A stretch of DNA of 64,000 nt, from the NCBI RefSeq assembly GCF_030272615.1, contig NC_081406.1, forward strand, positions 191,337,891 to 191,401,890, written 5' to 3'. Shown here in pieces: positions 11,569-22,267 of the stretch. Source of the stretch: Cryptomeria japonica. Lineage: Eukaryota > Streptophyta > Pinopsida > Cupressales > Cupressaceae. Within the stretch, counting starts at the first letter, position 1. Every line of letters starts with the position of its first letter. The notes beneath the pieces were generated by a model, which was given only the letters and a program-made list of their open reading frames with translations, made no database searches and was not told the origin of the DNA. The position numbers and the translations under genes were made by a program.

Positions 11569-11590
11569 CTTCTGAAAATAGAGGATGAAG

Positions 11591-11603
11591 CTCTAATACC
11601 AAT
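11591..11603 (-). other. Primer binding site of element A
   Basis: On the minus strand ATTGGTATTAGAG lies next to the LTR end. It differs by one base from TTGGTATCAGAG in B, D and H, which is complementary to the 3' end of plant initiator tRNA-Met. Confidence 0.75.
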
Positions 11604-13351
11604 TGTTAGGATTCCCAAAGATACTGAGGGGAGGGGGGTGAATCAGTATCTAACCGGTTTATGAATTTACTTGAATTAAAACATGTAAAGCATATCAATG
11701 CAATAAACAAGAAAAACAATAACCACATGAAGAGCACACCATAACATAGTAGTTTAACGAGGAAACCCGGTGTGGGAAAAACCTCGATGGGATTTGTGAC
11801 CCACAATATTCACTTACTAGCCAATAAGGGAATATTAATGCTACAATAGGGGCCTACACATGTAGGAAGGCCAAGTGCCTAGATCTCACTACTCAATTAC
11901 AAAAGGAAGTCACACTGACTTACAAAAATGGATTATAATAATCCAATGTCTTGTACTGCTTCAAAATAGCATCTGTTATGCCAGATCCAGTACTGGTTTT
12001 AGCTTTGCTGCATATATAAACCTTTAACCTAAAATTCACATATTAGGTCTGCATTATGTTGGCATTTTTTATGTTTATGTTGTGATTGTCATTGATGGAC
12101 ACACACTTGCATTGAGATCCACTTTATATATATGAGCTAGAGCTCAACCGGTATCTGTTCCAACCGGTATGTTGTATTCTAGTCTTTAGACTATTGGTGA
12201 TTATGCAGAATGTGTTTCCCAGTCTGAAGCGGCATGTCGACCCCAAGTGGTTCGTAGATCTCAAGTGGTACGAGGGAGCAAAGCGACACAGCACATTCTT
12301 ACCAGTCTTCATTTGTCAAACCGGCAACCGGTATTTTGTATGAACCGATAATACTCTCTGATGAGTTACCAACTGGCATTTTATGATGAGTTACCAATCC
12401 ACCGATTGTTTGACGGTGCCGACACACTAACGGTGCTTCTTGTGTCGTGTTATTGAGTATGTCTAGATTCATTGAACCTAAGAAATTGAAATGTAATCCT
12501 ATTGGATCGACATGAAATCAGACTCCTTTAAAAGGACATCATGTCTGGGGTTTTGGGTTGTTGCAAAAAGGGTTTATGTTGTGACTAGGGTTTAAGGTGG
12601 TTGATGAGTTGTTGTAAGAGAGATCTTATCTAAGAAGATCAAGTTGTAACTGAGTGAGAGATAGAGAAGACAGAAATAATGTTGGAATACATTAGCAGTG
12701 AGCTACACTGGATCTAACCAAGCAGTTTGTGCTATTAGATAGATCAAACACTTGTTGATTACTCACATCTTTGACAAGTCTGTAGCCCTTAACCGGGTAG
12801 GCCCAAAAGCCTTTTGTAAAATCCTCTAACAAGGTGGTTCACCTCTATGAATCTAAAATCCTCTAGCAAGGTAGTCTTTAATCAGACTTATCTCCTAACA
12901 GAGATTGAGATTCCTAACAGGATCTGTTCTGGTGAAGAACATTGTAAGACCTTAACCGGTCTAGTTTCTATTCTGCAGATAGTGACTTGTGAGTTCCATC
13001 TCACCGTGGTTTTTCCCAGTTGGGTTTCCACGTCAAATATCTTGTGTTATGGTTGTATTGCTTTTGTGGGTGAATGCTTTATTTGCATTTTGGTTTGCAT
13101 GTGTGATAGCTGGTCTATCTGTTAAACTCTGTTACTGGTTTATCTTCAGACTGTTTAAGTGTTTTAGTGCAGAGATTTTTGGTATACTAATTCACCCCCC
13201 CCTCTTAGTATTCATCACATTATTTTTGCCTATCCTTCATTGCCGATGCCGGTATAATTGTCTTGCCGGTATCATATGATTGCAAGGTTACCATCAATGA
13301 CAAAACCTTCAATCACCTACAATTTCTCATTGGAGTGTGCATTTGCCAACA
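11604..13351 (-). repeat. 5' LTR of element A, split by a solo LTR
   Basis: The LTR occupies 11604-12056 and 13223-13351, the interval between being a solo LTR and its duplicated target. It carries the hairpin box at 11758-11786, where the outer stem is CGAGG with CCTCG. Compared with the left copy it lacks about 180 bp near its outer end. Confidence 0.85.
12057..13217 (+). repeat. Solo LTR of the H family
   Basis: A single 1161-bp LTR starting TGTTGGCATTTTTTATG and ending CTCTTAGTATTCATCA, flanked by perfect CATTA duplications (12052-12056 and 13218-13222). It is colinear with the LTRs of element H, sharing ATTGATGGACACACACTTGC near the start, the AACCGGGTAGGCCC and CCTCTAACAAGGTGG blocks, and the hairpin box at 13005-13032. 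No internal sequence is present, so it results from LTR-LTR recombination after insertion. Confidence 0.92.
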
Positions 13352-14690
13352 AGTTCTACATTGAAGACTGGATGAAGACCCAAAAAAGGAGGTAAATTAA
13401 GCTCAAATGCATTATCACCAACTTGCTTGATGATTGTATATGGGTCATAATGCAAAGGGCAAAGGTTCTTGTTGGTACCTTGCAATCTCTCTTTCTGAAT
13501 ATGCAACCACGCCTTATCCCCAATTTAAAAATTATAGGGAATACAATGCTCATCATGCCTTTCCTTATATGTTTTATTGGTGTGCTCCAAGATTTCATGA
13601 ATGTGTTGCTGCAGATGATGAATTCTAACAATAAATCGTGTTGCCTTGTATTCCTTCTTATCAACAATTGGGACCAAATCAGGTTGAATATGTGGTATAG
13701 CAACATCCATCGGAACTAATGGCTGATAACCAAGACAAACTTCAAAGGGGTTGTGACCCATCGAACTGTGAATTGCCCTAATGTAGCTATGTTGAACATA
13801 GGGAGCACTTTCATCCCCATGTGTGGGGAAGCTTTGAGTGATACATGTGTAGAATTTGGATGATCGTCTAATTGACTACCTCTATTTGGCCATCTGTTTG
13901 AGGATGGAAAGTAGTAGAATTTGTTAATTTTGTGTCCATCTTCTCCCAAAGTGAAGACCAAAACTCACTGAGAAATCTGCTATTCCTATCTAAAATAATA
14001 CTATTTGGAAGACCAAAATGAACCCATATATTTTAGAAGAAAATCTTTGCAATGTCCTTTGCAGAAATTGTCTTTTTACACGCTACTATTATTGCCATTT
14101 TTGAAATCATATTAACCACAACATATACACAATCATTCCCTCATTTGGTGGCAGCGAGACCAGACATAAAATCCATAGAAACCAAATTCCAAGGTTTTTC
14201 TGGAACAGGAAGTGGCATATATAAACCCAGTTTACGATTGGTGGGATTTGCAATACCACATGCTAGACAATCCTAAATATATGAAATTACATCATTCCTC
14301 AATTTTGGCCAATAAAAATATCTCTGGAGTATTACCTATTCAAAAATGACCAGCAACCTTGCTATAATGAGCTTCCCATATCAACTTCTTGTGCTCTGCA
14401 TTGGGCACACAGATTTGGCCAAAGTGACAAAGCATACCATCCTGCAAATAGAAATCATTCACATGGTTTCCCTTTACCAACTTATTGTAAACATCTGAAA
14501 ACTTATTATCATTCTCATAAAAGTGAGCCCAGGTTTCAGTTTGATGACCACATTATTCCAATACCATACTTATAGCTGCAATTGGAGGCCTGCTCAAACA
14601 ATTTGCTACTTTTTTAGTGCTTCCCTTCTTATGACGAATATTGAGATGAAATTGTTGAAGATAAGATGACCATCTTTGGTGTCTATCATT
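13352..14690 (-). pseudogene. Gypsy K: RNase H end and integrase
   Basis: Read leftwards from 14690: the RNase H C-terminus (DRHQRWSSYLQQFHLNIRHK and NCLSRPP, the usual end of Gypsy RNase H), then a decayed zinc-binding integrase N-terminus (WEAHYSKVAGHF near 14340), the integrase core with several stops and frameshifts (about 13740-14250), and the C-terminal GHNPFEVCLGYQP motif near 13720-13760, followed by YTIIKQVGDNAFELNLPP up to 13352. Integrase inserts the DNA copy into the host genome; this copy is not functional. The order RT-RNase H-integrase and the GHNPFE motif place it in Ty3/Gypsy. The frame is cut by B at 14690 and A at 13352. Confidence 0.88.
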
Positions 14691-16289
14691 TGTTGGCATT
14701 ATGTGAACCGGCATGAAGACATAATGATATTGTATGTTGTCATTATGTCAATATGAGACATGGTGTGAACTAGAACATGTGATAGGTGAAGAGAGAGAGG
14801 AGCCGGCATATGTATGAACTAGTTTATATGCCAAAGTGAAGCGGCATATTTGTTTAAGGTGAACTGGCATGTAGTTATGGGAACCAGCACATGGAAGCAT
14901 TGTATGACTACCGGTTGGTAGGTAGCTTCCACTTCAGGATTTCTGGTTGGAGTACCTCAAGTTTGTGTGACTCAATTAGTGATCTTCGTGTGATGAGTTA
15001 ACAGTATAATGGAGGACAGATCATGTTTCCACGTAAGCTCTATGTGCATGAAGGATCTTGCATGAAGAAGACTATTCCTATCTACCTCGGGAATGAGCGA
15101 AGTCTGTCAAACGGTGATAACGCATGATGGGTTATCAGCCGCCATGAAATCGGTGGATAATGGATGATGGAGAATGTCTTGAGATCGATTCAAGATTGTT
15201 GTATTTAATGCAGTATGATTCAACGATCAGGATTGAACCGCTTGAATTGCTTAACCTAACAGGTTTAGGGTTTAGGGTTTTTGCTACCGACCTATATGTT
15301 TCCTATAAGGTCGATGTTGTGTTTCTTTCTAATGTTGTTGGCAAAAGTTGTGAGTGTGTATCCAAGGGAAGTTATACGTGATTCTTGCCAGACCAAAGGA
15401 GAGAAGAGATACCTACAAAGTGAATGTGCAAAAAGGAAAGGGGAGCCTAATCGGATCTGCATTAGCATTGAGTGTTGTAAATAGATCATTGTTATCCCTA
15501 TTGATCTCTAACCACTTCAATAGTTGTAAAATCCCTTAACAGGGTAGCCTTAACTGGCTTGATTCAAAATCCCTTAACAAGGTGGTCTTAACAGGCTTGA
15601 TTCAAATCCCTTAACTGGGTAACTCGAGGTTAATGAGTTCTGAGAAGCTATAGAGCTTAGGAGATCCTTTCAGCTATTGAGTTCTTGAAATCCTCTAACA
15701 AGGTGACCCTACCGGGTTTAACACTTAATCGGGTATCCCTTAACTAGGTGATCCCTAACAGAATCGGTTCCTAGCAGAACCTATTGTAATGTCTTTAACC
15801 GAACAAGGCTCCTAACAGAGCGGACTTCTAAAGAGTTCAAAAAGCAGCTTGTTGGTATTCATCCCCACCATGGTTTTTCCCAGTTGGGTTTCCACGTGAA
15901 AAATATGTGTGTCATGTGAAATGCTTTTATCTTGTGATGCTTTGTTTTACCTGTTAAGCATATGAAGGTTCTATGTTTTATGCCTGTCAATAAAACATAT
16001 TGAACTCACTGTTGTGAAGATCTAATGATTAAGTTTGCCTATTTATGCATGAGAGTGCAATGATACTATAGTATTGAGCTAAGAGGAAAGCTTATTGAGT
16101 GACCGGTTCATGACTGATTGAACTGTACTGGATGTTACCGGTTGCACTCTGTTTTACCAGTATCCCTGTCTATCAGTCATTTGGAGTATTTGTTGTCAAA
16201 CTAGTTTTGGACTATATTTGTGTTTGTATTGATTCACCCCCCCCCTCTCAGTACCGGTTTGGTACTAGTGGTTCATCATTGAGTTATCA
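14691..16289 (+). repeat. 5' LTR of Copia B
   Basis: LTR of 1599 bp, TGTTGGCATTATG to GAGTTATCA. It holds a block of short degenerate repeats (AATCCCTTAACAGGGTAGCC and variants, about 15520-15790), the hairpin box at 15869-15896 and a C-run with CTCTCAGTACC at 16235-16257. This promoter-carrying repeat should drive the full-length transcript, although I cannot identify a TATA box with confidence. Confidence 0.92.
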
Positions 16290-16290
16290 A

Positions 16291-16303
16291 TTGGTATCAG
16301 AGC
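16291..16303 (+). other. Primer binding site of Copia B
   Basis: TTGGTATCAGAGC one base after the LTR matches the complement of the 3' end of initiator tRNA-Met, the usual primer for plant Copia elements. Confidence 0.92.
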
Positions 16304-16359
16304 GCCTCCAGGTCCTTTGTGTTGTAAGCTTAACCACTTAAGGAAAATATCATAGTCAA

Positions 16360-17274
16360 ATGATGAACAGGGAAGGTCCAAAGTTTAACAGGGAAAACTT
16401 TGGTATATGGAAAGACTGGATGAAGATATTCATCAAAAGCATGGGTGTTCAACATTGGAGTTATGTTGAAAATGTATATGTTGTTCCTACTGGTACTCTC
16501 ACCGATGACCAAAAGAGAGAGATACAAGAAAATGGACAAGTCATGGAAGCCCTCATTAGTACTTTATCTGACATTGAATTTATTGATGTTCAGGACAAGG
16601 CAAACCCCAAAGAGGTATGGGATGCTCTTGAAAATATCTATGGTGGTGATGAGCATGTAAAACAGGCTAAGGAAGAAAGCCTGAGAGGGAAGTTTGAAGA
16701 CATGCGGATGGTTGAAGGAGAGACCATTTAACAGTACGTAATAAGAATCAAAATGATTGTTGGAGAAATCAAGAGTGCAGGTGGTAAAATAGAAGATTCC
16801 ACTATGGTAAGCAAAGTCCTGAGATCCCTGTTGCCGGTCTATGCAATAAGGGTTGCTGCTATTCAGGAGCTGAGATCAATAGACAAGTCTAAGGTGTCCT
16901 TGGACTCCATCATAGCCAAGTTGACAGCCTATGAGCTGAATAGTTTTGATGGCAGTGTTCAAAAGATAGAATCAGCTTTTAAAGCCTCTGCTATACCATC
17001 CAGAAAAGGAAAAGAGGCTAGCACTAGTGGGGAACCTAATCAGAATAGAGAAATGAATCATGAAGAGTTTCTGATGGAATTTGAAGCTCTTCTTGCCAGG
17101 AAATTTTCAAAAGGAACTGGTAAATACAAAGGTAAGCTCCCTTTGAAATGCTTTTCCTATAACCGGATAGGACATATTGCTATGAACTGTCCTAATAGCG
17201 ACAACAAGGATAAACCGGAAAGGTTCAAGAAAATTCAAAGGAGGAAACCGGAGAAACTGTTTTATGGCAGTTGA
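16360..17274 (+). pseudogene. Copia B Gag
   Basis: Starts at ATG 16360 (MMNREGPKFNRENFGIWK), a typical Copia Gag N-terminus, and runs through the conserved WDALENIYGGDEHVKQAKEE and ESLRGKFEDMRM block (about residue 86-118). A TAA at 16729 breaks it, where the homologue in C has Ala between Ile and Gln. The same frame continues to a zinc knuckle (SYNRIGHIAMNC, first Cys kept at CFSY, second Cys now Tyr) near 17150 and a basic tail. A frameshift near 17255 separates it from the protease frame. Gag forms the virus-like particle and binds the element RNA. The first stop and the lost knuckle Cys mean this copy is defective. Confidence 0.93.
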
Positions 17275-18004
17275 TGAAGGTGTCATAGATGAGGAATCAA
17301 AAGATGAAGAGAATGAAGACATTGTGTTTGTTGCTATAAAGGAAGATGTGGCAGACAAGAAGGCTCTTGTCTCCCAGTTTGATAATTCAAATGAGTGGAT
17401 CATTGACAGTGGCTATTCTCACCATATGACTGGTGACCGGAGCAAATTTCTATCCTTAGAGGAGTATGATGGTGGTGTGGTTCACTTTGGCAATGATGCA
17501 CCATGCATGGTCAAAGGCAGAGGGTCCATCTCTTTGAATGGAAAGAGTAGTGTTGACAATGTGTACTGGGTTGATGGTCTCAGACACAACCTTCTAAGTG
17601 TTTCCCAGCTAAATGATAGTGGCCTCACATTGCAATTCAAGAATGGAGTTTACATAATCAAAGGAAAAGATGGTAAATTGGTGGCCACGGGCATGCAGAC
17701 TAAAGGTAACCTATTTCATCTGAATGCAAATATAAGTACATGTCTTATGGCTAAGCTTGATGATAGCTGGATATGGCATAGGAAACTCTGCCATGTGAAC
17801 TTTGATAACATTATGAAGGCTAGTAAGATCAAGGCAGTTAGAGGGTTGCCGATGCTAAGCAAACTGGATAAAACCTTATGCAGAGAGTGTCAATTGGGGA
17901 AAATGTCTTCCTCAACCTTTAAAGGTAAATCTTTCACTGCTGACAACTTGCTTGATCTTGTACATACTGATTTGTGTGATCCTATGAAAACTAGAAGTGT
18001 GTAG
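17264..18004 (+). pseudogene. Copia B protease and GAG-pre-integrase region
   Basis: The frame begins in an acidic linker (VIDEESKDEENEDIVFVAIK) and reaches the aspartic protease at about 17398 with DSGYSHHMTGD; the DSG triad is intact, with Tyr in place of the common Cys after it. The protease flap region (GRGSISLNGKSS; LRHNLLSVSQL) follows. Next is the GAG-pre-integrase zinc motif (WHRKLCHVNFDNIMKA with CRECQLGK, about 17776-17895). The frame ends at TAG 18002, where CAG (Gln) is usual. The protease would cleave the polyprotein. Confidence 0.93.
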
Positions 18005-18820
18005 GGTGATAGGTACTTCATGATCCTCACTGATGACTGCCCAAGAATGATGTGGGTCACATTCTTGAAAGACAAGTCTAAAGCTTTTGGGAAATTCAAA
18101 GCTTTTAGAGCATTAGTGGAGAAGGAAAGTGCTAAAAGGATCAAGTGTCTCAGAACTGATCAAGGAGGGGAATTTACTTCCAGTGAATTCAACAAGTATT
18201 GTGAAGAATTTGGCATCAAGAGACAGTTGTCTGCCCCCCGGACTCCACAGCAGAATGGCCTAGCAAAGAGGAATAACCAGATTGTGGTTGAAGCAGCTAG
18301 AACCATGTTGATTCAAGGAAAAGTAGCTCACACCTTTTGGAGAGAAGCGGTGAGCACTGCAGTCTACACTATGAACTAGGTACTCATCAAAAAGGGTAAG
18401 GACAAAACTCCTTATGAGTATTGGACCGGAAAGACACCTGTGGTTAGCTACTTTAAGGTATTTGGTAGCAAATGTTACATCAAGAGGAGTGAACATCAGG
18501 GCAAATTTGAAGCTAAATGTGATGAGGGAATATTTCTAGGATATTCCACCAAGAGTAAAGCTTTCAAGTGCTACAATAATAGGACTCAGAGAATTATGGA
18601 AAGCATCAATGTAAGAGTTGATGAATCCTCTGAGAAGACTAAGGAAACTGACAGTGGGCAAGTCGTAAATGAACCGGTTGTCAGTCAACTGAGTACCAGT
18701 AACAATGTTCCTGAACCGGTGAATGCTGATATTGATGAAGATGAGGATGAAGAGGAAAAGCAAGAAGAACCTGTCAAGACCATTCCTCGATATGTCAAGT
18801 TGAATCATGATCCTAAGCAA
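18005..18820 (+). pseudogene. Copia B integrase core and C-terminus
   Basis: Reading continues in frame after the TAG. The DDE core can be followed: first Asp in LVHTDLCDP (17955-17990), second in LRTDQGGEF (18150-18180), and the Glu region in the PRTPQQNGLAKRNN block (18235-18280), where the conserved Glu after NGLAKR is replaced by Asn. That would inactivate catalysis. A second TAG at 18377 again stands where CAG is expected (MNxVLIKK). The C-terminal GYSTKSKAFKCYN motif near 18540 is typical of Copia. An acidic linker (DEDEDEEEKQEE near 18735) precedes RT. Confidence 0.92.
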
Positions 18821-19930
18821 ATCATAGGTGATAAGGATGCAGGAATCCTTACAAGAAGAAAGATCAGAGAAAACTCATGTATGATCTCTGAATTTGAGCC
18901 TAAATCATTCAAAGAGGCTCATAAAGATGAAGACTGGACCAAGGCAATGGAAGAGGAACTTCATCAGATAGAGAAAAATGGTACATGGTCCTTGGTACCC
19001 AAACCAGAGCATAAAAATGTCATTGGCACCAAATGGGTGTTCAAAAATAATTTGAATGAGGATGGCACAATGATTAAGAATAAAGCCAGATTGGTATGCA
19101 AAGGATATGCTCAAGAAGAAGGAGAAAACTATGGAGAAACCTTTGCTCCTGTAGCCAGATTGGAAGGAGTTTGTATGCTTCTTGCATATGCATCTTTTAA
19201 GAGGTTCAAGGTATATCAAATGGATGTAAAATCTGCATTCCTAAATGGTGTACTTGAAGACGAGGTGTATATTGAGCAACCATATGGGTATGCCCTCTGA
19301 AGACAGTGACATGGTATGTAGGCTACATAAAGCATTATATGGTCTAAAGCAAGCACCTAGGGCATGGTATGAGCGCCTACATTCCCATCTTGTGAAGATT
19401 GGATTTGAGAGAACAAGTGAAGATAGCAATATCTACTTGAAGTCTGAAGGAGATCAGATCTTGATCTGTGAAGTTTTTGTTGATGACATCATCTTTGGAG
19501 GAGATGACAAGATGAGTCATGAGTTTGCTGATGAGATGAAGAAAGAGTTTGAGATGTCACTCTAGGGGAGATTAAGTTCTTCATTGGATTGCAGATCCAG
19601 CAGATGAAAGATGGAATCTTTATCACTCAGTCCAAATATGTCAAAGAGGTACTGAAGACTTTTAGCATGGAAGATAGAAAACCAGTCGGTACATTGATGG
19701 TGACCGGTTGCAAATTGACAAAAGAGGATGATTCGACACTAGTTGATGAGAAGGAATACCGATCAATGATTAGTAAGTTGCATTATGTAGTGCATAGCAG
19801 ACTGGATATTGCACATGCAGTTGGCATTACTGCAAGGTTCCAGAAGAGTCCAAGAGAATCTCACTTGATTGCAGTCAAGTGGATTCTTAGGTATCTGAAG
19901 GGAACAGTTCACTATGGATTGTGGTACCCA
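18821..19930 (+). pseudogene. Copia B reverse transcriptase
   Basis: RT begins with KEDWTKAMEEEL-type sequence (EDWTKAMEEELHQIEKNGTW near 18930-18990), then TKWVFKNNLNEDG, RLVCKGYAQEEG, FAPVARLE and the catalytic-site motif [13 protein letters not shown] (about 19210-19245). After a one-base deletion near 19295 come LHKALYGLKQAPRAWYERLH and the second catalytic motif EVFVDDIIFGG (about 19470-19500), with both aspartates intact. A further shift near 19560 precedes GEIKFFIGLQ. This enzyme copies the element RNA into DNA. Active-site residues survive, so the lesions are few and probably recent. Confidence 0.95.
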
Positions 19931-20428
19931 TACAACAATGATTTCAATCTGAAAGTGTTCACAGATGTTGATTGGGTAGGTAATATGGATGACTGAAAAA
20001 GCACTACCAGTGGTGCTTTCTTTCTTGGTGGTAGACTGGTCTCATGGATGAGTAAAAAGAAGAGTTGTATCTCTCAGTCTATAGTGGAAGCAGAGTATGT
20101 TGCAGTTTTCATGAACTGCACTCAGACAATCTGGATGAAGCATACTTTAAATGGCTTCAAAATCCCTGTATCTGAACCGGTAAGGATATTCTGTGATAAC
20201 ACAAGTGCTATCAACATTTCAAAGAATCCGGTTTTACATTCTAGAACCAAGCATTTTGAGCTTAAGTATCATTTCTTGAGGGAAAAGGTTCAGAATAAAG
20301 ATATTGCACTAGAGCATGTGTTCAATAAGGAGCAGTTAGCAGACATATTCACCAAGCCTCTCCCAAAGACAACATTTGTGCATTTGAGAGGTGAATTAGG
20401 GGTATTGCCTCTTCAGGAGGTGAACTAA
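19931..20428 (+). pseudogene. Copia B RNase H
   Basis: RNase H domain of the Copia type: VFTDVDWVGNMDD near 19958, a TGA at 19994 (where CGA/AGA Arg is expected before KSTTSG), then FFLGGRLVSWMSKKKSC, SIVEAEYVAV, FCDNTSAINISKNP and the end motif LADIFTKPLPKTTF near 20335-20370. It ends at the TAA at 20426. It would remove the RNA strand after reverse transcription. Only the one stop interrupts the domain. Confidence 0.93.
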
Positions 20429-20654
20429 AAGTAATTGTTCCACATCAGTCAGATACTAGAAAGATAAATTTTTGGTTGATTGGTGTGTTGAAGGATGCTA
20501 CTCCTCAGGGGGAGCAACATGATGAAATAGAGATGATTGTACCTCCACTTTGGCATTGTTGTCAAAGGGGGAGAAGGAGTGAAGTGAAAAGATATCTGCA
20601 ACAAATGGGAGAAGATGTGAAGTGGAGAAGATATCTTTCTATATTGCCATCAAT
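20429..20654 (+). other. 3' untranslated region of Copia B with extra polypurine tracts
   Basis: Non-coding. It includes a CAGGGGGAG at 20507-20515 and a hairpin-preceded tract at 20548-20573 (CTTTGGCA, loop, TGTCAAAG, GGGGGAG). Repeated polypurine tracts are known from Sirevirus-type Copia elements. Confidence 0.7.
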
Positions 20655-20668
20655 GCCAAAGGGGGAGA
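20655..20668 (+). other. Terminal polypurine tract of Copia B
   Basis: GCCAAAGGGGGAGA one base before the 3' LTR. Confidence 0.93.
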
Positions 20669-20669
20669 T

Positions 20670-22267
20670 TGTTGGCATTATGTGAACCGGCATGAAGACA
20701 TAATGATATTGTATGTTGTCATTGATGTCAATATGAGACATGGTGTGAACCGGCACATGTGATAGGTGAAGAGAGAGAGGAGTCGGCATATGTATGAACC
20801 GGTTTATATGCCAAAGTGAAGCGGCATATTTGTTCAAGGTGAACTGGCATGTAGTTATGGGAATCGACACATGGAAGCATTGTATGACTACCGGTTGGTA
20901 GGTAGCTTCCGCTTCAGGATTTCCAGTTGGAGTACCTCAAGTCTGTGTGACTCAATCGGTGATCTTCATGTGATGAGTTAGCAGTATAATGGAGGACAAT
21001 TCATGTTGCCACGTAAGCTCTATGCGCGTGAAGGATCTTGCATGACGAAGACTATTCCTATCTACCTCGGGAATGAGTGAAGTCTGTCAAACGATGATAA
21101 CGAGTGATGGGTTATCAGCCGCCATGAAATCGGTGGATAATGGATGATGGAGAATGTCTTGAGATCAGTTCAAGATTGTTTCATTTAATGCAGTATGATT
21201 CAATGGTCAAGATTGAACCGCTTGAATTGCTTAACCTAGCAGGTTCAGGGTTTAGGTTTTTTGCTACCAACCTATATGTTTCCTATAAGGTCAATGTTGT
21301 GTTTCTTTCTAATGTTGTTGGCAAAAGTTGTGAGTGTGTATCCAAGGGAAGTGATACGTGATTCTTGCTAGACCAAAGGAGAGAAGAGATACCTGCAAAG
21401 TGAATGTGCAGAAAGGAAAGAGGAGCCTAACCGGATCTGCATTAGCATTGAGTGCTATAAATAGATCATTGTTATTCCTGTTGATCTCTAACCACTTCAA
21501 CAGTTGTAAAATCCCCTAACAGGGTAGCCTTAACTGGCTTGATTCAAAATCCCTTAATAGGGTGGTCTTAACAGGCTTGATTCAAATCCCTTAACTGGGT
21601 AACTCGAGGTTAATGAGTTCTAAAAAGCTATAGAGCTTAGGAGATCCTTTCAGCTATTGAGTTCTTGAAATCCTCTAACAAGGTGACCCTACCAGGTTTA
21701 ACCCTTAACTGGGTATCCCTTAACCAGGTGATCCCTAATAGAATCGGTTCCTAGCAGAACCTATTGTAATGTCTTTAACCGAACAAGGCTCCTAACAGAG
21801 CGGACTTCTAAAGAGTTCAAAAAGCAGCTTGTGGGTATTCATCCCCACCGTGGTTTTTCCCAGTTGGGTTTCCACGTGAAAAATATGTGTGTCATGTGAA
21901 ATGCTTTTATCTTGTGATGCTTTGTTTTACCTGTTAAGCATATGAAGGTTCTATGTTTTATGCCTATCAATAAAACATATTCAACTCACTGTTGTGAAGA
22001 TCTAATGATTAAGTTTGCCTGTTTATGCATGAGAGTAGAATGATACTGTAGTATTGAGCTAAGAGGAAAGCTTATTGAGTGACCGGTTCATGACTGATTG
22101 AACTATACTGGATGTTACTGGTTGCACTCTATTTTACGAGTATCCCTATCTGTCAGTCATTTGAAGTATTTGTTGTCAAACCGGTTTTGGACTATATTTG
22201 TGTTTGTACTGATTCACCCCCCCTCTCAGTACCAGTTTGGTACTAGTGGTTCATCATTGAGTTATCA
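20670..22267 (+). repeat. 3' LTR of Copia B
   Basis: LTR of 1598 bp, colinear with the 5' copy. The hairpin box at 21849-21876 has a fully paired CGTGG/CCACG outer stem, where the 5' copy has CATGG/CCACG. The C-run block at 22216-22230 is shorter than in the 5' copy. Confidence 0.93.

Larger units (their letters stand above)
5809..13351 (-). mobile_element. Element A: Pol-less LTR retrotransposon with two ORFs
   Basis: A minus-strand element with two LTRs (5809-6591 and 11604-13351), a primer site at 11591-11603, a polypurine tract at 6592-6606 and flanks AGTTT (5804-5808) and AGTTC (13352-13356), a 5-bp target duplication with one change. It lies in the Gypsy K C-terminal coding region, whose frame resumes on the other side. 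The interior carries a Gag-like ORF1 (zinc knuckles) and a long ORF2 but no protease, integrase, RT or RNase H. Its right LTR holds a solo LTR. Without that insertion the element is about 6.4 kb. It is probably non-autonomous, using enzymes of a Copia element such as B. Confidence 0.88.
14691..22267 (+). mobile_element. Element B: full-length Ty1/Copia retrotransposon
   Basis: A 7577-bp element with LTRs 14691-16289 and 20670-22267 and a perfect TCATT target duplication (14686-14690 and 22268-22272). The primer site is at 16291 and the polypurine tract at 20655-20668. The Gag-protease-integrase-RT-RNase H order is that of Copia. It sits in the RNase H coding region of Gypsy K. By eye the first 430 bp of the two LTRs differ at about 29 places, mostly transitions. 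Three frameshifts and four premature stops interrupt an otherwise complete polyprotein, so it is recently dead. It is a candidate relative of the helper that moved A, D, F/G and H. Confidence 0.95.
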
